Assembly: GCA_024636935.1 (NCBI GenBank)
Contig: JAGXGC010000022.1
Span: 85,168-149,167, forward strand
DNA length: 64,000 bases
Source: Sideroxydans sp.
GTDB taxonomy: Bacteria > Pseudomonadota > Gammaproteobacteria > Burkholderiales > Gallionellaceae
Reading direction: 5' to 3'
Below the pieces are notes generated by a model. The model was given only the letters and a program-made list of their open reading frames with translations. It made no database searches and was not told the DNA's origin. The position numbers were made by a program, and so were the translations under genes. Positions 8,601-17,173 of the stretch are shown piece by piece; position 1 is the stretch's first letter; each line of letters begins with the position of its first letter.

Positions 8601-9452
8601 ATGAACGATTTCGATTTCACGATTCCCCCTTCCAAATCCACCTACGATGCAAAAGCCGCGTTGCAGTTTTTCGAGGCTGCTGGAAAAACAAAGGACGTCA
8701 AAGCAGGCAAGACGCTGTTCGAGGAGAACAGCAAGGCCAACTCGCTTCTACTGCAAAAGGACAAGATGTATTACCTGCTGGAAGGTGCGGTGGAGCTGAC
8801 AGCGAACAATGAGCCGGTCGGTCTGGTGCGGGCGGGTGAGTTGTTCGGCGAGATGACGCTGATCACCGGCTTGCCGCGCACGGCAACTGCAAAGGCCCAG
8901 ACGGATTGCCGACTCATCATGCTGGATAAGGAGCAGCTTCAGGCTGCGTTACAGACTTCGCCAGAATTCGCACTGTTGCTGATGTACTTCATGATCACGC
9001 GCTTGCGCGATTCGCTCGCTCAATTGAATGCGCAAGGCGGGGGAAGCAGTGATGCGATGCTGAAAGATTCCGCAGTATTCGACAGGAAGCTGCTGAAGAG
9101 TCTGGCGGATGAGTTCGACCACAGCGCGCGCATACGCTACCCGGCGGGCAAGCGCATCATCGAGGAAGGCCAGATTGGCGCGCTCATGTATGTGGTGCTG
9201 AGTGGGACGGTGGAGATCGCCATTCAGAACAATGTAGTGGGCACGATAGGAACTGGCGGGATGCTCGGCGAGATGGCGTTGATCTCGCGTGCGGAACGCC
9301 TTGCCAGTGCCTCCGCCACATCAGACTGCGAACTGCTGGCGATCAGCCGCGATGTATTTCTGGACATGGTAAGCACACACCCCAAGTTCGCGGTCTCGTT
9401 GCTCGGCGCAGTCGGCCACCGCGCCCACTTCGTCGCATCGATGCGAACTTAA
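8601..9452 (+). CDS. Protein with two cyclic-nucleotide-binding domains
   Basis: A 283-residue protein of two cNMP-binding (CAP_ED) domains. The first is about residues 25-135 with GELFGEMTLITGLPRTATAKA, the second about 160-275 with GGMLGEMALISRAERLASASA; both are phosphate-binding-cassette-like GEM..I...R segments. No DNA-binding helix-turn-helix, channel or kinase domain is present, so it is probably a stand-alone sensor or adaptor. The ATG at 8601 is chosen because the preceding frame is low-complexity shadow. It lies between the transferred operon and nif accessory genes; a link to nitrogen fixation is only positional. Confidence 0.78.
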   Translation: MNDFDFTIPPSKSTYDAKAALQFFEAAGKTKDVKAGKTLFEENSKANSLLLQKDKMYYLLEGAVELTANNEPVGLVRAGELFGEMTLITGLPRTATAKAQTDCRLIMLDKEQLQAALQTSPEFALLLMYFMITRLRDSLAQLNAQGGGSSDAMLKDSAVFDRKLLKSLADEFDHSARIRYPAGKRIIEEGQIGALMYVVLSGTVEIAIQNNVVGTIGTGGMLGEMALISRAERLASASATSDCELLAISRDVFLDMVSTHPKFAVSLLGAVGHRAHFVASMRT

Positions 9453-9490
9453 CGGGTTATTGAGATTCGCCCCTTCACCAAGCAGCGATT

Positions 9491-9516
9491 GAGCCTCTAT
9501 GTTTTCTGAGAGGCTT
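9491..9516. terminator. Weak bidirectional hairpin between convergent genes
   Basis: AGCCTCT at 9492-9498 pairs with AGAGGCT at 9509-9515 around a 10-base AT-rich loop. It lies between the end of the cNMP gene and the end of the isochorismatase-type gene. There is no long T-run, so it may only be a weak terminator. Confidence 0.4.
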
Positions 9517-10081
9517 ACTTCACGAGCTTCGAAACCTGCTTGAACACATCCGTCCCCGCGACCTTGAGCCACTGAAACACCACCGACTCGGTGCTGGTGG
9601 GCACGGCTCCGGCAAGCACCATCGCTTCGATGGCGGTGTCGCGATTGGCAGAGGCGCGGCTCATCATGGCATCTTTCACGATATGCACGACGAAGCCTTC
9701 ATGCAGCAGATCGAGCACGGTCTGCAATACGCACACATGGGTTTCCGTGCCACACACCACGACTTGTCGACGGCCGCTCTTGCGCAGTTGCGACATGAAG
9801 TCTTCATTGCCACAACAGCTGAAGCTGATCTTTTCGTGGAAAGTTGCGCCCGCCATTTTTTCTTTGAGTGCGGCGACAGTGGGGCCGAGGCCTTTGACGT
9901 ATTGCTCGGTGACGACGACAGGGACGGACAGGGCTGGTGCGCTTTCGAGCAGGATGCCGACGTTCTTCACAACGTGGTGTAGCTCGCCCTGCTCCATGGC
10001 GGTGCTGAGGCGTTCTTGTACGTCGATGACCAACAGGATGGATTGGTCGGCTTGCAGGCGGAATTTGTCGGGAGTGGGCAT
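9515..10081 (-). CDS. Isochorismatase-family cysteine hydrolase
   Basis: At 188 residues it is typical for the family. The catalytic triad is visible: Asp20 in LLVIDVQE, Lys84 in FHEKISFS and Cys117 in CGTETHVCV. These enzymes hydrolyse amides such as nicotinamide or ureidoacrylate, or vinyl ethers; the substrate cannot be told from sequence. A similar enzyme gene is often seen in nif clusters of proteobacteria, but its role there is not known to me. AAGGAAA lies upstream of the ATG. A REPIN-like element separates it from the next gene upstream. Confidence 0.88.
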   Translation of the reverse strand: MPTPDKFRLQADQSILLVIDVQERLSTAMEQGELHHVVKNVGILLESAPALSVPVVVTEQYVKGLGPTVAALKEKMAGATFHEKISFSCCGNEDFMSQLRKSGRRQVVVCGTETHVCVLQTVLDLLHEGFVVHIVKDAMMSRASANRDTAIEAMVLAGAVPTSTESVVFQWLKVAGTDVFKQVSKLVK

Positions 10082-10170
10082 CGTGCGTTTCCTTGTGCGG
10101 ATCTCGAGCCGGGATTATGCAACGTGTGGCGACAAAGCCCAATGCTTCATCAGGGAAATGTCGAGCGATC

Positions 10171-10276
10171 CGTCACACCGGCGCAGGCCGGTGTCCAGAT
10201 GATCTAACAGGCAACACAGATCAGTCCGCTGCGCGGCATGTTGTTTGACTGGATACCGACCTGCGCCGGTATGACG
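10171..10276. repeat. REPIN-like palindromic element, copy 2
   Basis: A 106-base element with arms CGTCACACCGGCGCAGGCCG and the complementary right arm ending GGTATGACG; the arms carry the variant ACACC/GGTGT instead of ATTCC/GGAAT. The centre has TCCGCTGCGCGG. It sits between the isochorismatase-type gene and the nif accessory gene ending at 10294. Confidence 0.85.
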
Positions 10277-10293
10277 GCCTAGGCTGCTGCGGG

Positions 10294-11259
10294 TCAGACG
10301 GAATACGGCGCGGCTGCCCAACCTTGCACCAATGCCGCTTCGGTATCCGGCAGGTAGCTGAAGCCGGATTCCAGATCGCGCACGACGGCGTAGGCTACGT
10401 CTGGCGGGGTGATGGTGTTGGAGACTAGATGGAAATACCAGGCAGAGGGGTAACCCGCCGCGCGGTCGAAGGCTTGCAACTGGTGCGACATGTCGACGCC
10501 GGATAGCTCGTCATTCCACTGGAACGATTTGAGTTCGCGCGCATGGCGCGATACCAGCGAGGCGGTCACCACCTGATTGCGATAACGATCCAGATGTTCG
10601 CGCAGGCCAACGACCCAATGTTCGCAGAATGGGCCGCGTGTGGCGGCGCTGCTGTGTGACCATTCTTTGAGCAGACGCGGCAGGCCGCTGTCACGTCCGG
10701 TCGCCAAGCCCACGCGTGCGACGGTTTGCTTCATGTCGAGCAGGCGGCGGAATTTGTAACGCGGCGCAGCCACTGCCTGCCCGTCGAGTAGCAGCGGTGA
10801 GATGGGGTCGATGAGTTCCTGCATGTCTTCCGGCAATTGATCAGGATCGATCAATTCACGATCCAGCACTTCTTGCAGTTCTTCCACTTCCAGTTGCATG
10901 AAGTCGGCAGGCGCCGGGCCATAGGGGCAGACGAAGTAATGCGTGCGGCCGGAATGACGGGTGACTTGCAGGCCTTTGTCTAGATTGCGCTCGACCAGTT
11001 CGGCCATGTCGCCGTCGCAGGCTTCCAGCTCGGTGCGTGCCCAGCGTTCCAGTTCATCCGAAAGACGGTCGCCGTTCGGGGCGATGACGCCACCGGGGCG
11101 ATACCAACCGCCACGGTTCAGCGCATATTCAAAGGTGCAGCCGGGATGGATGAGGTTGGCGATATCCATCAATTTGTTGTGATGCGGGCGCGGCGACAAC
11201 GCCTCGATCTTGCGCGCAAGCTCTAGCAGCGCTGTTTCATCGGGCGTAACAATCGTCAT
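10294..11259 (-). CDS. nif-associated protein of unknown function
   Basis: A 321-residue soluble protein with no motif I can name. It starts MTIVTPDETALLELARKIEA, contains HYFVCPYGPAPADFMQLEV and a tryptophan-rich FQWNDELSG...YPSAWYFHLVS part, and is overall acidic. GGAG precedes the ATG, which overlaps the stop of the LRV protein gene by 4 bases, so both are made from the transcript driven by the sigma-54 promoter at 12057-12072. Co-expression with the LRV Fe-S protein points to a nitrogen fixation role, undefined. Confidence 0.75.
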   Translation of the reverse strand: MTIVTPDETALLELARKIEALSPRPHHNKLMDIANLIHPGCTFEYALNRGGWYRPGGVIAPNGDRLSDELERWARTELEACDGDMAELVERNLDKGLQVTRHSGRTHYFVCPYGPAPADFMQLEVEELQEVLDRELIDPDQLPEDMQELIDPISPLLLDGQAVAAPRYKFRRLLDMKQTVARVGLATGRDSGLPRLLKEWSHSSAATRGPFCEHWVVGLREHLDRYRNQVVTASLVSRHARELKSFQWNDELSGVDMSHQLQAFDRAAGYPSAWYFHLVSNTITPPDVAYAVVRDLESGFSYLPDTEAALVQGWAAAPYSV

Positions 11260-12017
11260 TTCTCGTCTCCCATCAAGTATTCGTTCAATCGCTGGCGCAC
11301 CACGGTGCACACATCAGGCTCGGCATCGTCCACTAGTTCAGCGATAGACTCAAGTGGCGCGTGCTCTGCCGCGCGCAGACGCACCACCCAATCTTCGTCG
11401 TGCAGCATCTTCACAGCATCGTCCGGCAACACGCGTTCGGCCACGATGCGCCGTACTTCCACATCTTCATCCTGCGCCATGCGCCCAAGGGCGAACGGTG
11501 GCAAGCGGCGTGCGATGACCTTGCGTACTTCGCGCTCTTCATCGTGCGCCATGCGCGGCAACTGCCCGTGCGGCAGGCGTTTAGCCACCTGCATGCGCAC
11601 CAGATAGTCCACATCGTTCTGCAATACGCCCAACTCCTCTGGTGCCAGCCTATCTGCGGCCGTCATGCGCACTTCGCGGTCGGGGTCGTGCAAATAGTCG
11701 CCCAGCTCGTCGATAGGCAGACGCATCACCATCACGCGCCTCACGACTTCATCCTCATCTCGCTCCAAGGGGCGCAAGGCTGCCAGTGGCGCATGTTGCG
11801 CGGCGATAGCACGCCGTTCCCAGAAGGCATCGTGCAGATAGCTTTCGGCGAATTCCTTGTTACGGCGCAGGAAGCGGTCGATCTGGCGCCCGCTGTGTGC
11901 GGTCACGCAGATGTCGCCGGGCACGCAGCGGCCTTCAGCCAAGAGCGCCCGATGCGGACAGGTTGTGCAATCGGCGAGAGCGACCGGTGGTGATGACTCC
12001 GTGTGACTTTCCGGCAT
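11256..12017 (-). CDS. Leucine-rich-repeat-variant (LRV) [4Fe-4S] protein
   Basis: A 253-residue protein. Residues about 12-50 form the LRV_FeS module with four cysteines (DCTTCPHRALLAEGRC...DIC). After it come roughly nine 24-residue LRV repeats with the theme hDEDxxVRRxVAxRLP. This is the architecture first described for the Azotobacter vinelandii LRV protein of the nif region; the function remains unknown. ATG 12017 is preferred because AGGA lies before it, and a longer frame would overlap the sigma-54 promoter. It heads a two-gene operon. Confidence 0.9.
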   Translation of the reverse strand: MPESHTESSPPVALADCTTCPHRALLAEGRCVPGDICVTAHSGRQIDRFLRRNKEFAESYLHDAFWERRAIAAQHAPLAALRPLERDEDEVVRRVMVMRLPIDELGDYLHDPDREVRMTAADRLAPEELGVLQNDVDYLVRMQVAKRLPHGQLPRMAHDEEREVRKVIARRLPPFALGRMAQDEDVEVRRIVAERVLPDDAVKMLHDEDWVVRLRAAEHAPLESIAELVDDAEPDVCTVVRQRLNEYLMGDEK

Positions 12018-12056
12018 GTGGGTTCCTGCATTCAAAATTATCATCGTCATGACATC

Positions 12057-12072
12057 AGCAACCACCGTGCCA
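12057..12072 (-). promoter_or_regulatory. Sigma-54 promoter of the LRV operon
   Basis: On the minus strand the sequence is TGGCACGGTGGTTGCT, a full match to the TGGCACG-N4-TTGCW consensus. It lies about 40 bases before the LRV ATG at 12017. A NifA-type site lies about 100 bases further upstream (12167-12182). Confidence 0.88.
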
Positions 12073-12166
12073 TCCGGAAATATATATGCATTCCTTTGAA
12101 TCACTGACGATACGACTAGTGATTCACCCAGTGCAAGCGCAAATCAAACAATCAAAACGGGCCCAA

Positions 12167-12182
12167 TGTCACAAACCATACA
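12167..12182. promoter_or_regulatory. NifA-type activator site shared by two divergent promoters
   Basis: TGTCACAAACCATACA fits TGT-N10-ACA exactly. Its centre is about 100 bases from the -24 element of the LRV promoter on one side and about 100 bases from that of the cache/CheW gene on the other, the ideal place for NifA bound once to serve both. Confidence 0.78.
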
Positions 12183-12270
12183 ATTTTCTCGACCCTTTGC
12201 CAGACCCTCAGCAGCAGACACACCTGATAACACTGGGATCTGCCTTGCATTGTCAAAAAACCCTACAGAT

Positions 12271-12286
12271 TGGCACGTTTATTGCT
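12271..12286 (+). promoter_or_regulatory. Sigma-54 promoter of the cache/CheW gene
   Basis: TGGCACGTTTATTGCT matches the TGGCACG-N4-TTGCW consensus completely. The expected transcription start is near 12297, giving a leader of about 50 bases before the ATG at 12348, which has AGGGAGA in front. Confidence 0.9.
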
Positions 12287-12347
12287 TATCCGATTGTTTC
12301 ATTGCGGGAATTTTCTGCGCGGGCAATAACTATCCAGGGAGAACACG

Positions 12348-14963
12348 ATGGCGCTATATAAAGGAGCAGAAGTCGACGATGAATTGCTTTGTCTGATCTC
12401 CCGCATGGGCAAAGTGGAAGAGTACCGCGAGAGCCTGCAAAACCTGCAAACGGTTTGGGACAACCTGACGCTGCTCGGCTATCTTTCCGGCACTGGCGCG
12501 GATATGTCTGAGACACGCGGTGCATTCCAACAACTGACGGGCAGCCTGCTCAATCAACTGGGGCGCGAGACACTAAAAAAGACCGTGCTGGCGATGGAGT
12601 CCAAAGCGCAAGTGGCGGTCGACATCATGATCCGCAATCTGTTCGAGCGCACTGCAGACATCGGTTTCCTGTGCATGGATGGCATGGTGCGGGACTTCCT
12701 TAAGTCCAGCGATGGTCAGACACACAGCTTCGGCGCGCGCGACAGCAGCGCAGAACGCAAACCCACCGGACTTCGCGACGAGTTGCTCCAACACTTCCAC
12801 GAATACGTGCGCAAGTATTCGGTGTATTCCAACATCCTGTTGCTTGATCCCGCGGGGAACGTGCTGCTGCAACTCGACGAACACAATCCGGTTCAACGGA
12901 GTACCGATCCTTTGATCGCCGAATCGCTTTCGACCGACGCCGCTTATGTGGAGTCCTTCCGCAAGAGCGACCTCGCACCCAAGCAGGATGCTGCCTTGCT
13001 CTACTCTTTCCGCGTGGAAGATGAGCAAGGCAACGCACTGGGCGTGCTTTGCTTGAATTTCCGCTTCACCAACGAGACCGAACGCATCTTTGCCAATCTG
13101 TGCGGCCAGCACGACTGGAGCGTGATCACACTGCTCGACCAGAACGGACAGGTGATCGCCAGCAGCGACCATTGGCACATCCCGGTCGGTGCGAAACTGG
13201 AGATGGCGTTAGAGGAAAATTGGAAGGTCGTGCGCGCTGCCGGTCGCCAGTATCTCGCCGTCACCCGTCCAACAAATGGCTATCAGGGTTACACCGGCCC
13301 GGGTTGGTACGGCCAGGTGATGCTGCCGCTTGAACATGCATTCGAACATGAGCACAACTTGAGCGACGTCCCCGACAGCGCGATGCAGGCAGTGATGGGC
13401 AACCCCAATCTGTTCGGCACTACGCTGCGCGAGATCCCCGGACAGGCGGCCCGCATCCAGCGCGGCCTCAATCGCTCGGTATGGAATGGCAATGTCAGCC
13501 AGCGTAGCAAAGGGGAACGGGATGGCGGAGGCATGAATCCCGCGTTCTCCAAAGTGCTGTTGTGGGAGATCAGCAATACCGGTCAAAGGACACAGGATGT
13601 GTTTGAAAGCTCGATCGCCAATCTGCATCAGATGGTGGTCTCTTCCATCCTGCAGGACAGCCAGTTCCAGGCTGCGCTGGCCATCGACATCATGGATCGC
13701 AATCTGTACGAACGCGCCAATGATTGTCGCTGGTGGGCACTCACGCCTGCATTCCGCAACCTGCTGGCGGGCGACACCGCAGACGAAGCGGCATGTCATC
13801 AGATGACTGACATCCTCACCAACATCAACAGCCTGTACACGGTCTACGACAATCTTGTGCTGTTCGACAAAGCGGGCACTGTGCTCGCCGTCTCAAATCC
13901 GCAATACAAGGAACTCTGTGGCAAGCGTTTGAACGAAGATTGGGGGCGGCAGACGCTGCAACTGAACAATAGTCAGGATTACACCGTATCGCCTTTTGTG
14001 CCGACGCCGCTCTACAAAGGAAAGCACACTTACATCTATGCGGCTGCGATCTTGCACCCTGACAACGATAGCGCCATAGGTGGCATCGGCATCGTGTTCG
14101 ACTCCACTCCGCAGTTTTCCGCGATGTTGACCGACGCCTTGCCACACGATGAGAAAGGTGACATCGCCCCCGGTTGCTTCGGCGTCTTTACCGACCGCAA
14201 TCGACGCATCATCGCCTCTACCTCCGAGGCGCTACAGGCAGGCATGACATTGGAGCTCGAAGAACAGTATTTCCAGCTACCTAATGGCAAGAGTCATTCC
14301 GGCATCGCCGTCTTCAACGGGAATTATTTCGCCGTAGGCACCAGCGTCTCGAACGGATACCGTGAATACAAGAGCGAAGATGATGTTTACAAGAATGATG
14401 TGGTCGCTTTGATATTCACCCCGCTGGGTGAACAGCGCGAAGAAGAACGACGCTCGCGTAGCCCCGCTGCCCGCAACCGCTTGCAACGCACCACTACCCA
14501 GAACAATGGCGGCGATACACGCGAGATCGCCACCTTCTATGTGGACAGTCATTGGCTGGGCATCGACTCGCGTCACGTTGTCGAGGCCGTCGATGTCAAA
14601 GGCATCACCAGCGTGCCAGGCAGTGGCGAGAACATGGTCGGCTATCTGATGTATCAGGAGAACATACTCCCGGTGGTGGGACTGTGGGGAATGCTTGGGA
14701 AATCCGATCGGCGACGCGGCAGCGAAGATCCGCAGATCATCGTGCTTGAGCTAGGCACCGGTTCGCGACTGGGCGTGATGGTCGATGAACTGGGCGAGAT
14801 CCCTGAGATACCTCACGAGCGCATCGAGAAGATCTCCACCATGCTCTCCGGTGCAAACCACCTGTCGGAAAGTTTGATCAAACCGGAAGGGAAACGCTCC
14901 GCGGAAGAGATGATCGTGTTGCTCTCGCCAGAACGCTTGCGCGGGAAATTCCTATCGGCGTGA
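12348..14963 (+). CDS. Double-cache sensor protein with C-terminal CheW domain
   Basis: An 871-residue protein. After a helical N-terminus there are two similar sensory halves: residues about 80-330 (LFERTADIGFLCMDGMVRDFL, VYSNILLLDPAGNVLLQLDEH) and about 415-680 (LYERANDCRWWALTPAFRNLL, VYDNLVLFDKAGTVLAVSNP), both cache-like. The last 150 residues (about 725-870) are a CheW domain (ATFYVDSHWLGIDSRHVVEAVD, LPVVGLWGMLG, VIVLELGTGSRLGVMVDEL type). No transmembrane helix, methyl-accepting or kinase domain is visible, which is unusual. The sigma-54 promoter and NifA-type site upstream place it in the nif regulon. It may couple nitrogen-fixing conditions to a chemosensory array. Confidence 0.82.
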   Translation: MALYKGAEVDDELLCLISRMGKVEEYRESLQNLQTVWDNLTLLGYLSGTGADMSETRGAFQQLTGSLLNQLGRETLKKTVLAMESKAQVAVDIMIRNLFERTADIGFLCMDGMVRDFLKSSDGQTHSFGARDSSAERKPTGLRDELLQHFHEYVRKYSVYSNILLLDPAGNVLLQLDEHNPVQRSTDPLIAESLSTDAAYVESFRKSDLAPKQDAALLYSFRVEDEQGNALGVLCLNFRFTNETERIFANLCGQHDWSVITLLDQNGQVIASSDHWHIPVGAKLEMALEENWKVVRAAGRQYLAVTRPTNGYQGYTGPGWYGQVMLPLEHAFEHEHNLSDVPDSAMQAVMGNPNLFGTTLREIPGQAARIQRGLNRSVWNGNVSQRSKGERDGGGMNPAFSKVLLWEISNTGQRTQDVFESSIANLHQMVVSSILQDSQFQAALAIDIMDRNLYERANDCRWWALTPAFRNLLAGDTADEAACHQMTDILTNINSLYTVYDNLVLFDKAGTVLAVSNPQYKELCGKRLNEDWGRQTLQLNNSQDYTVSPFVPTPLYKGKHTYIYAAAILHPDNDSAIGGIGIVFDSTPQFSAMLTDALPHDEKGDIAPGCFGVFTDRNRRIIASTSEALQAGMTLELEEQYFQLPNGKSHSGIAVFNGNYFAVGTSVSNGYREYKSEDDVYKNDVVALIFTPLGEQREEERRSRSPAARNRLQRTTTQNNGGDTREIATFYVDSHWLGIDSRHVVEAVDVKGITSVPGSGENMVGYLMYQENILPVVGLWGMLGKSDRRRGSEDPQIIVLELGTGSRLGVMVDELGEIPEIPHERIEKISTMLSGANHLSESLIKPEGKRSAEEMIVLLSPERLRGKFLSA

Positions 14964-14970
14964 TGGCCGC

Positions 14971-15420
14971 TCAGAGTTTCTTGCGCAACACGCTCATATT
15001 AGAAAGATCGAAGCCGAGCGCGTGATAAAAATCCAGCGCAGGTGCGTTACCACGGTCAGCCAACAAGGTGACACGCGTCATACCCTGCCCGCGCGCCCAT
15101 GCCAGCACATGCTCAACCAGTTGACGTCCAAGGCCACCGCCGCGATGCGCTTGGCTGACGATTACATCTTCCAGCAACAACACCTTGCCGCCTTCCGCCG
15201 TACTGACAGTGACAAGCGCATTCGCCATGCCCGCGATTTGTCCGTCCACGCGCAACACGAAGAGTTGTCCGAGTTGTGGTTGATCAAGGATGAGGTGCAG
15301 GCCGCTAACTTGTTTGTCGCGATCTGGTGTGAAATCACTTTCGAGTGAAAACAATTCACTCAGCAGATCGGCCAGATACGGCAGGTCTTCTTCTTTTGCA
15401 AAATCGATCTTGATGCTCAT
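14971..15420 (-). CDS. GNAT family N-acetyltransferase
   Basis: A 149-residue GNAT protein; the acetyl-CoA site is seen in VIVSQAHRGGGLGRQLVEHVL (motif A, R/Q-x-x-G-x-G/A) and the end has the typical ALDFYHALGFDLSN. Substrate unknown. It overlaps modC by 4 bases, so it is the last gene of the modABC operon. Such an acetyltransferase next to nif/mod genes is recurrent in diazotrophs, with no known role to me. Confidence 0.88.
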   Translation of the reverse strand: MSIKIDFAKEEDLPYLADLLSELFSLESDFTPDRDKQVSGLHLILDQPQLGQLFVLRVDGQIAGMANALVTVSTAEGGKVLLLEDVIVSQAHRGGGLGRQLVEHVLAWARGQGMTRVTLLADRGNAPALDFYHALGFDLSNMSVLRKKL

Positions 15421-16490
15421 GACATCAGTGCGACGCTCTTCACCTGTGCACAGACGAACATGCCTTCGACCAGACCGAGATGATCCCGCGAGCGGCGCGT
15501 GATGCGCGATAGCAGTATCTGCGATTCGCCCACGCGCAGTTTCACCAACACCTTGTCCGCACCTTCATCGCGTATCTCTTCGATGCGTGCGTTCAAGATG
15601 TTGTTGATGCTGCTACCTTGAGGTGCCTGTGTGGCGATGCTGACGTCGCGCGCCAATACGCGTGCACGAACATCGCTGCCGAACGGCTGATCGACCTTGC
15701 CCACCCACAGCTCGCCTCCCACGAAATCCAAACGTGTCAGATGATATTTCTCATCGTGCTGCGCGACGATCGCTTCGATCACTGCGCCCGCATCATCGAA
15801 ATGTGCGGTAGGCAGATCGAGTCGTGACAGCGTGTCATGCAATGAGCCGCTGGCGATCACTTTGCCTTTTTCCATCAGCACCAGATGGTCGGCCAGTCGC
15901 GTGACTTCATCCAGCGCGTGACTGACATAGAGCACTGGGATATCCAGCTCGCGGTGCAGACGTTCGAGATAAGGCAGGATCTCCTGCTTGCTCTTTGTGT
16001 CGAGCGCGGACAGCGGCTCGTCCATCAGCAGGATCTCGGGGCTGACCAGCAGTGCGCGGCCGATGGCAACACGCTGCCGCTCACCGCCGGACAGACTCAC
16101 CGGATCGCGACGCTCGACAAGATGCGACAGACCCAGCCAATCGATCACTTGTTCAGGTTTTACTTTGCGCTGCGCGGGCGTGATGCGCTGATAGCCATAT
16201 TCCAGATTGGCGCGTACCGACAGATGCGGGAACAGACTGGCTTCCTGAAATACATAACCCAGTGCGCGTTTATGTACCGGCACGAAGGTCTTGTCGTCCT
16301 GCCACACGCTGCCGTTCACATGCAACGAACCCGCCGCACGTTCCAATCCAGCGATGCAGCGCAGCAGCGTGGTCTTGCCGGAACCGGAGTGACCGAACAG
16401 CGCAGTCACGCCGCGCATCGGCGCTTCGAATGTCGCATCCAGCGCAAAGCTATCACGCTGCAATTTGAACTGTGCACGGATGCCGCTCAT
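15417..16490 (-). CDS. modC: ModC, molybdate ABC transporter ATPase
   Basis: A 357-residue ATP-binding subunit: Walker A GHSGSGKTT at 33-41, signature LSGGERQR, Walker B ILLMDEPLSALD, switch histidine in VLYVSHALDEV. The C-terminal 70 residues form a MOP (molybdate-binding) domain (SSINNILNARIEEIRDEGADKVLV region), which is diagnostic of ModC. It overlaps modB and the acetyltransferase gene by 4 bases each and supplies Mo for FeMo-cofactor. Confidence 0.96.
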   Translation of the reverse strand: MSGIRAQFKLQRDSFALDATFEAPMRGVTALFGHSGSGKTTLLRCIAGLERAAGSLHVNGSVWQDDKTFVPVHKRALGYVFQEASLFPHLSVRANLEYGYQRITPAQRKVKPEQVIDWLGLSHLVERRDPVSLSGGERQRVAIGRALLVSPEILLMDEPLSALDTKSKQEILPYLERLHRELDIPVLYVSHALDEVTRLADHLVLMEKGKVIASGSLHDTLSRLDLPTAHFDDAGAVIEAIVAQHDEKYHLTRLDFVGGELWVGKVDQPFGSDVRARVLARDVSIATQAPQGSSINNILNARIEEIRDEGADKVLVKLRVGESQILLSRITRRSRDHLGLVEGMFVCAQVKSVALMS

Positions 16491-17173
16491 CTCGCCCCCT
16501 TGGACCAGCTACCGCCCACGCGATATAAGCCGACCAACACCAGGAAGGAGAACAGAACCATGCCGCCCGCCAGCCAATGCGCTTCGTTGTATTCCATCGC
16601 TTCAACGTGGGTGTAGATGGCGACCGACAACACTTGCGTCTCGCCGGGGATGCTTCCGCCCAGCATCAACACCACGCCGAATTCGCCAACGGTATGCGCG
16701 AAGGCCAAGATGATCGCGGTGAGGAAACCGGGACGCGCCAGTGGCACGGCGACACTGATGAAACGATCCCATGCATTGGCACGCAACGTTGCCGCCACTT
16801 CGAGTGGACGCTTGCCCATCGCCTCGAAGGCGTTCTGGATCGGCTGTACCGCGAACGGTAATGAGAACAATACAGAGCCAACCACCAAGCCAGCGAAGGT
16901 GAAGGGCAACGCGCCAATGCCAAGCCAGCGCGTGAACTCCCCCACGATTCCCTGCGGCCCCATCAGCAACAACAGATAGAAACCCAGCACAGTCGGCGGC
17001 ACCACCAAAGGCAGCGCCACACAAGCTGCAATCAAACCTTTGTACCAACGATTCGTGTGTGCCAGCCACCAGGCTAGCGGCGTGGCGATGCACAAAAGAA
17101 TCACTGTACTCACACTCGCTAGCTTGAGCGTGAGCGTGACGGCTTGCAGGTCTTCGGGGGTCAGCAAAGTCAT
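16487..17173 (-). CDS. modB: ModB, molybdate ABC transporter permease
   Basis: A 228-residue inner-membrane permease with about five hydrophobic helices and the permease EAA loop (EAMGKRPLEVAATLRANAWDRFISVAVPLARPG). The sequence VALPLVVPPTVLGFYLLLLMG near residues 52-72 is characteristic of ModB. Its ATG overlaps the modA stop (TGATG), so translation is probably coupled. Confidence 0.96.
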   Translation of the reverse strand: MTLLTPEDLQAVTLTLKLASVSTVILLCIATPLAWWLAHTNRWYKGLIAACVALPLVVPPTVLGFYLLLLMGPQGIVGEFTRWLGIGALPFTFAGLVVGSVLFSLPFAVQPIQNAFEAMGKRPLEVAATLRANAWDRFISVAVPLARPGFLTAIILAFAHTVGEFGVVLMLGGSIPGETQVLSVAIYTHVEAMEYNEAHWLAGGMVLFSFLVLVGLYRVGGSWSKGAR

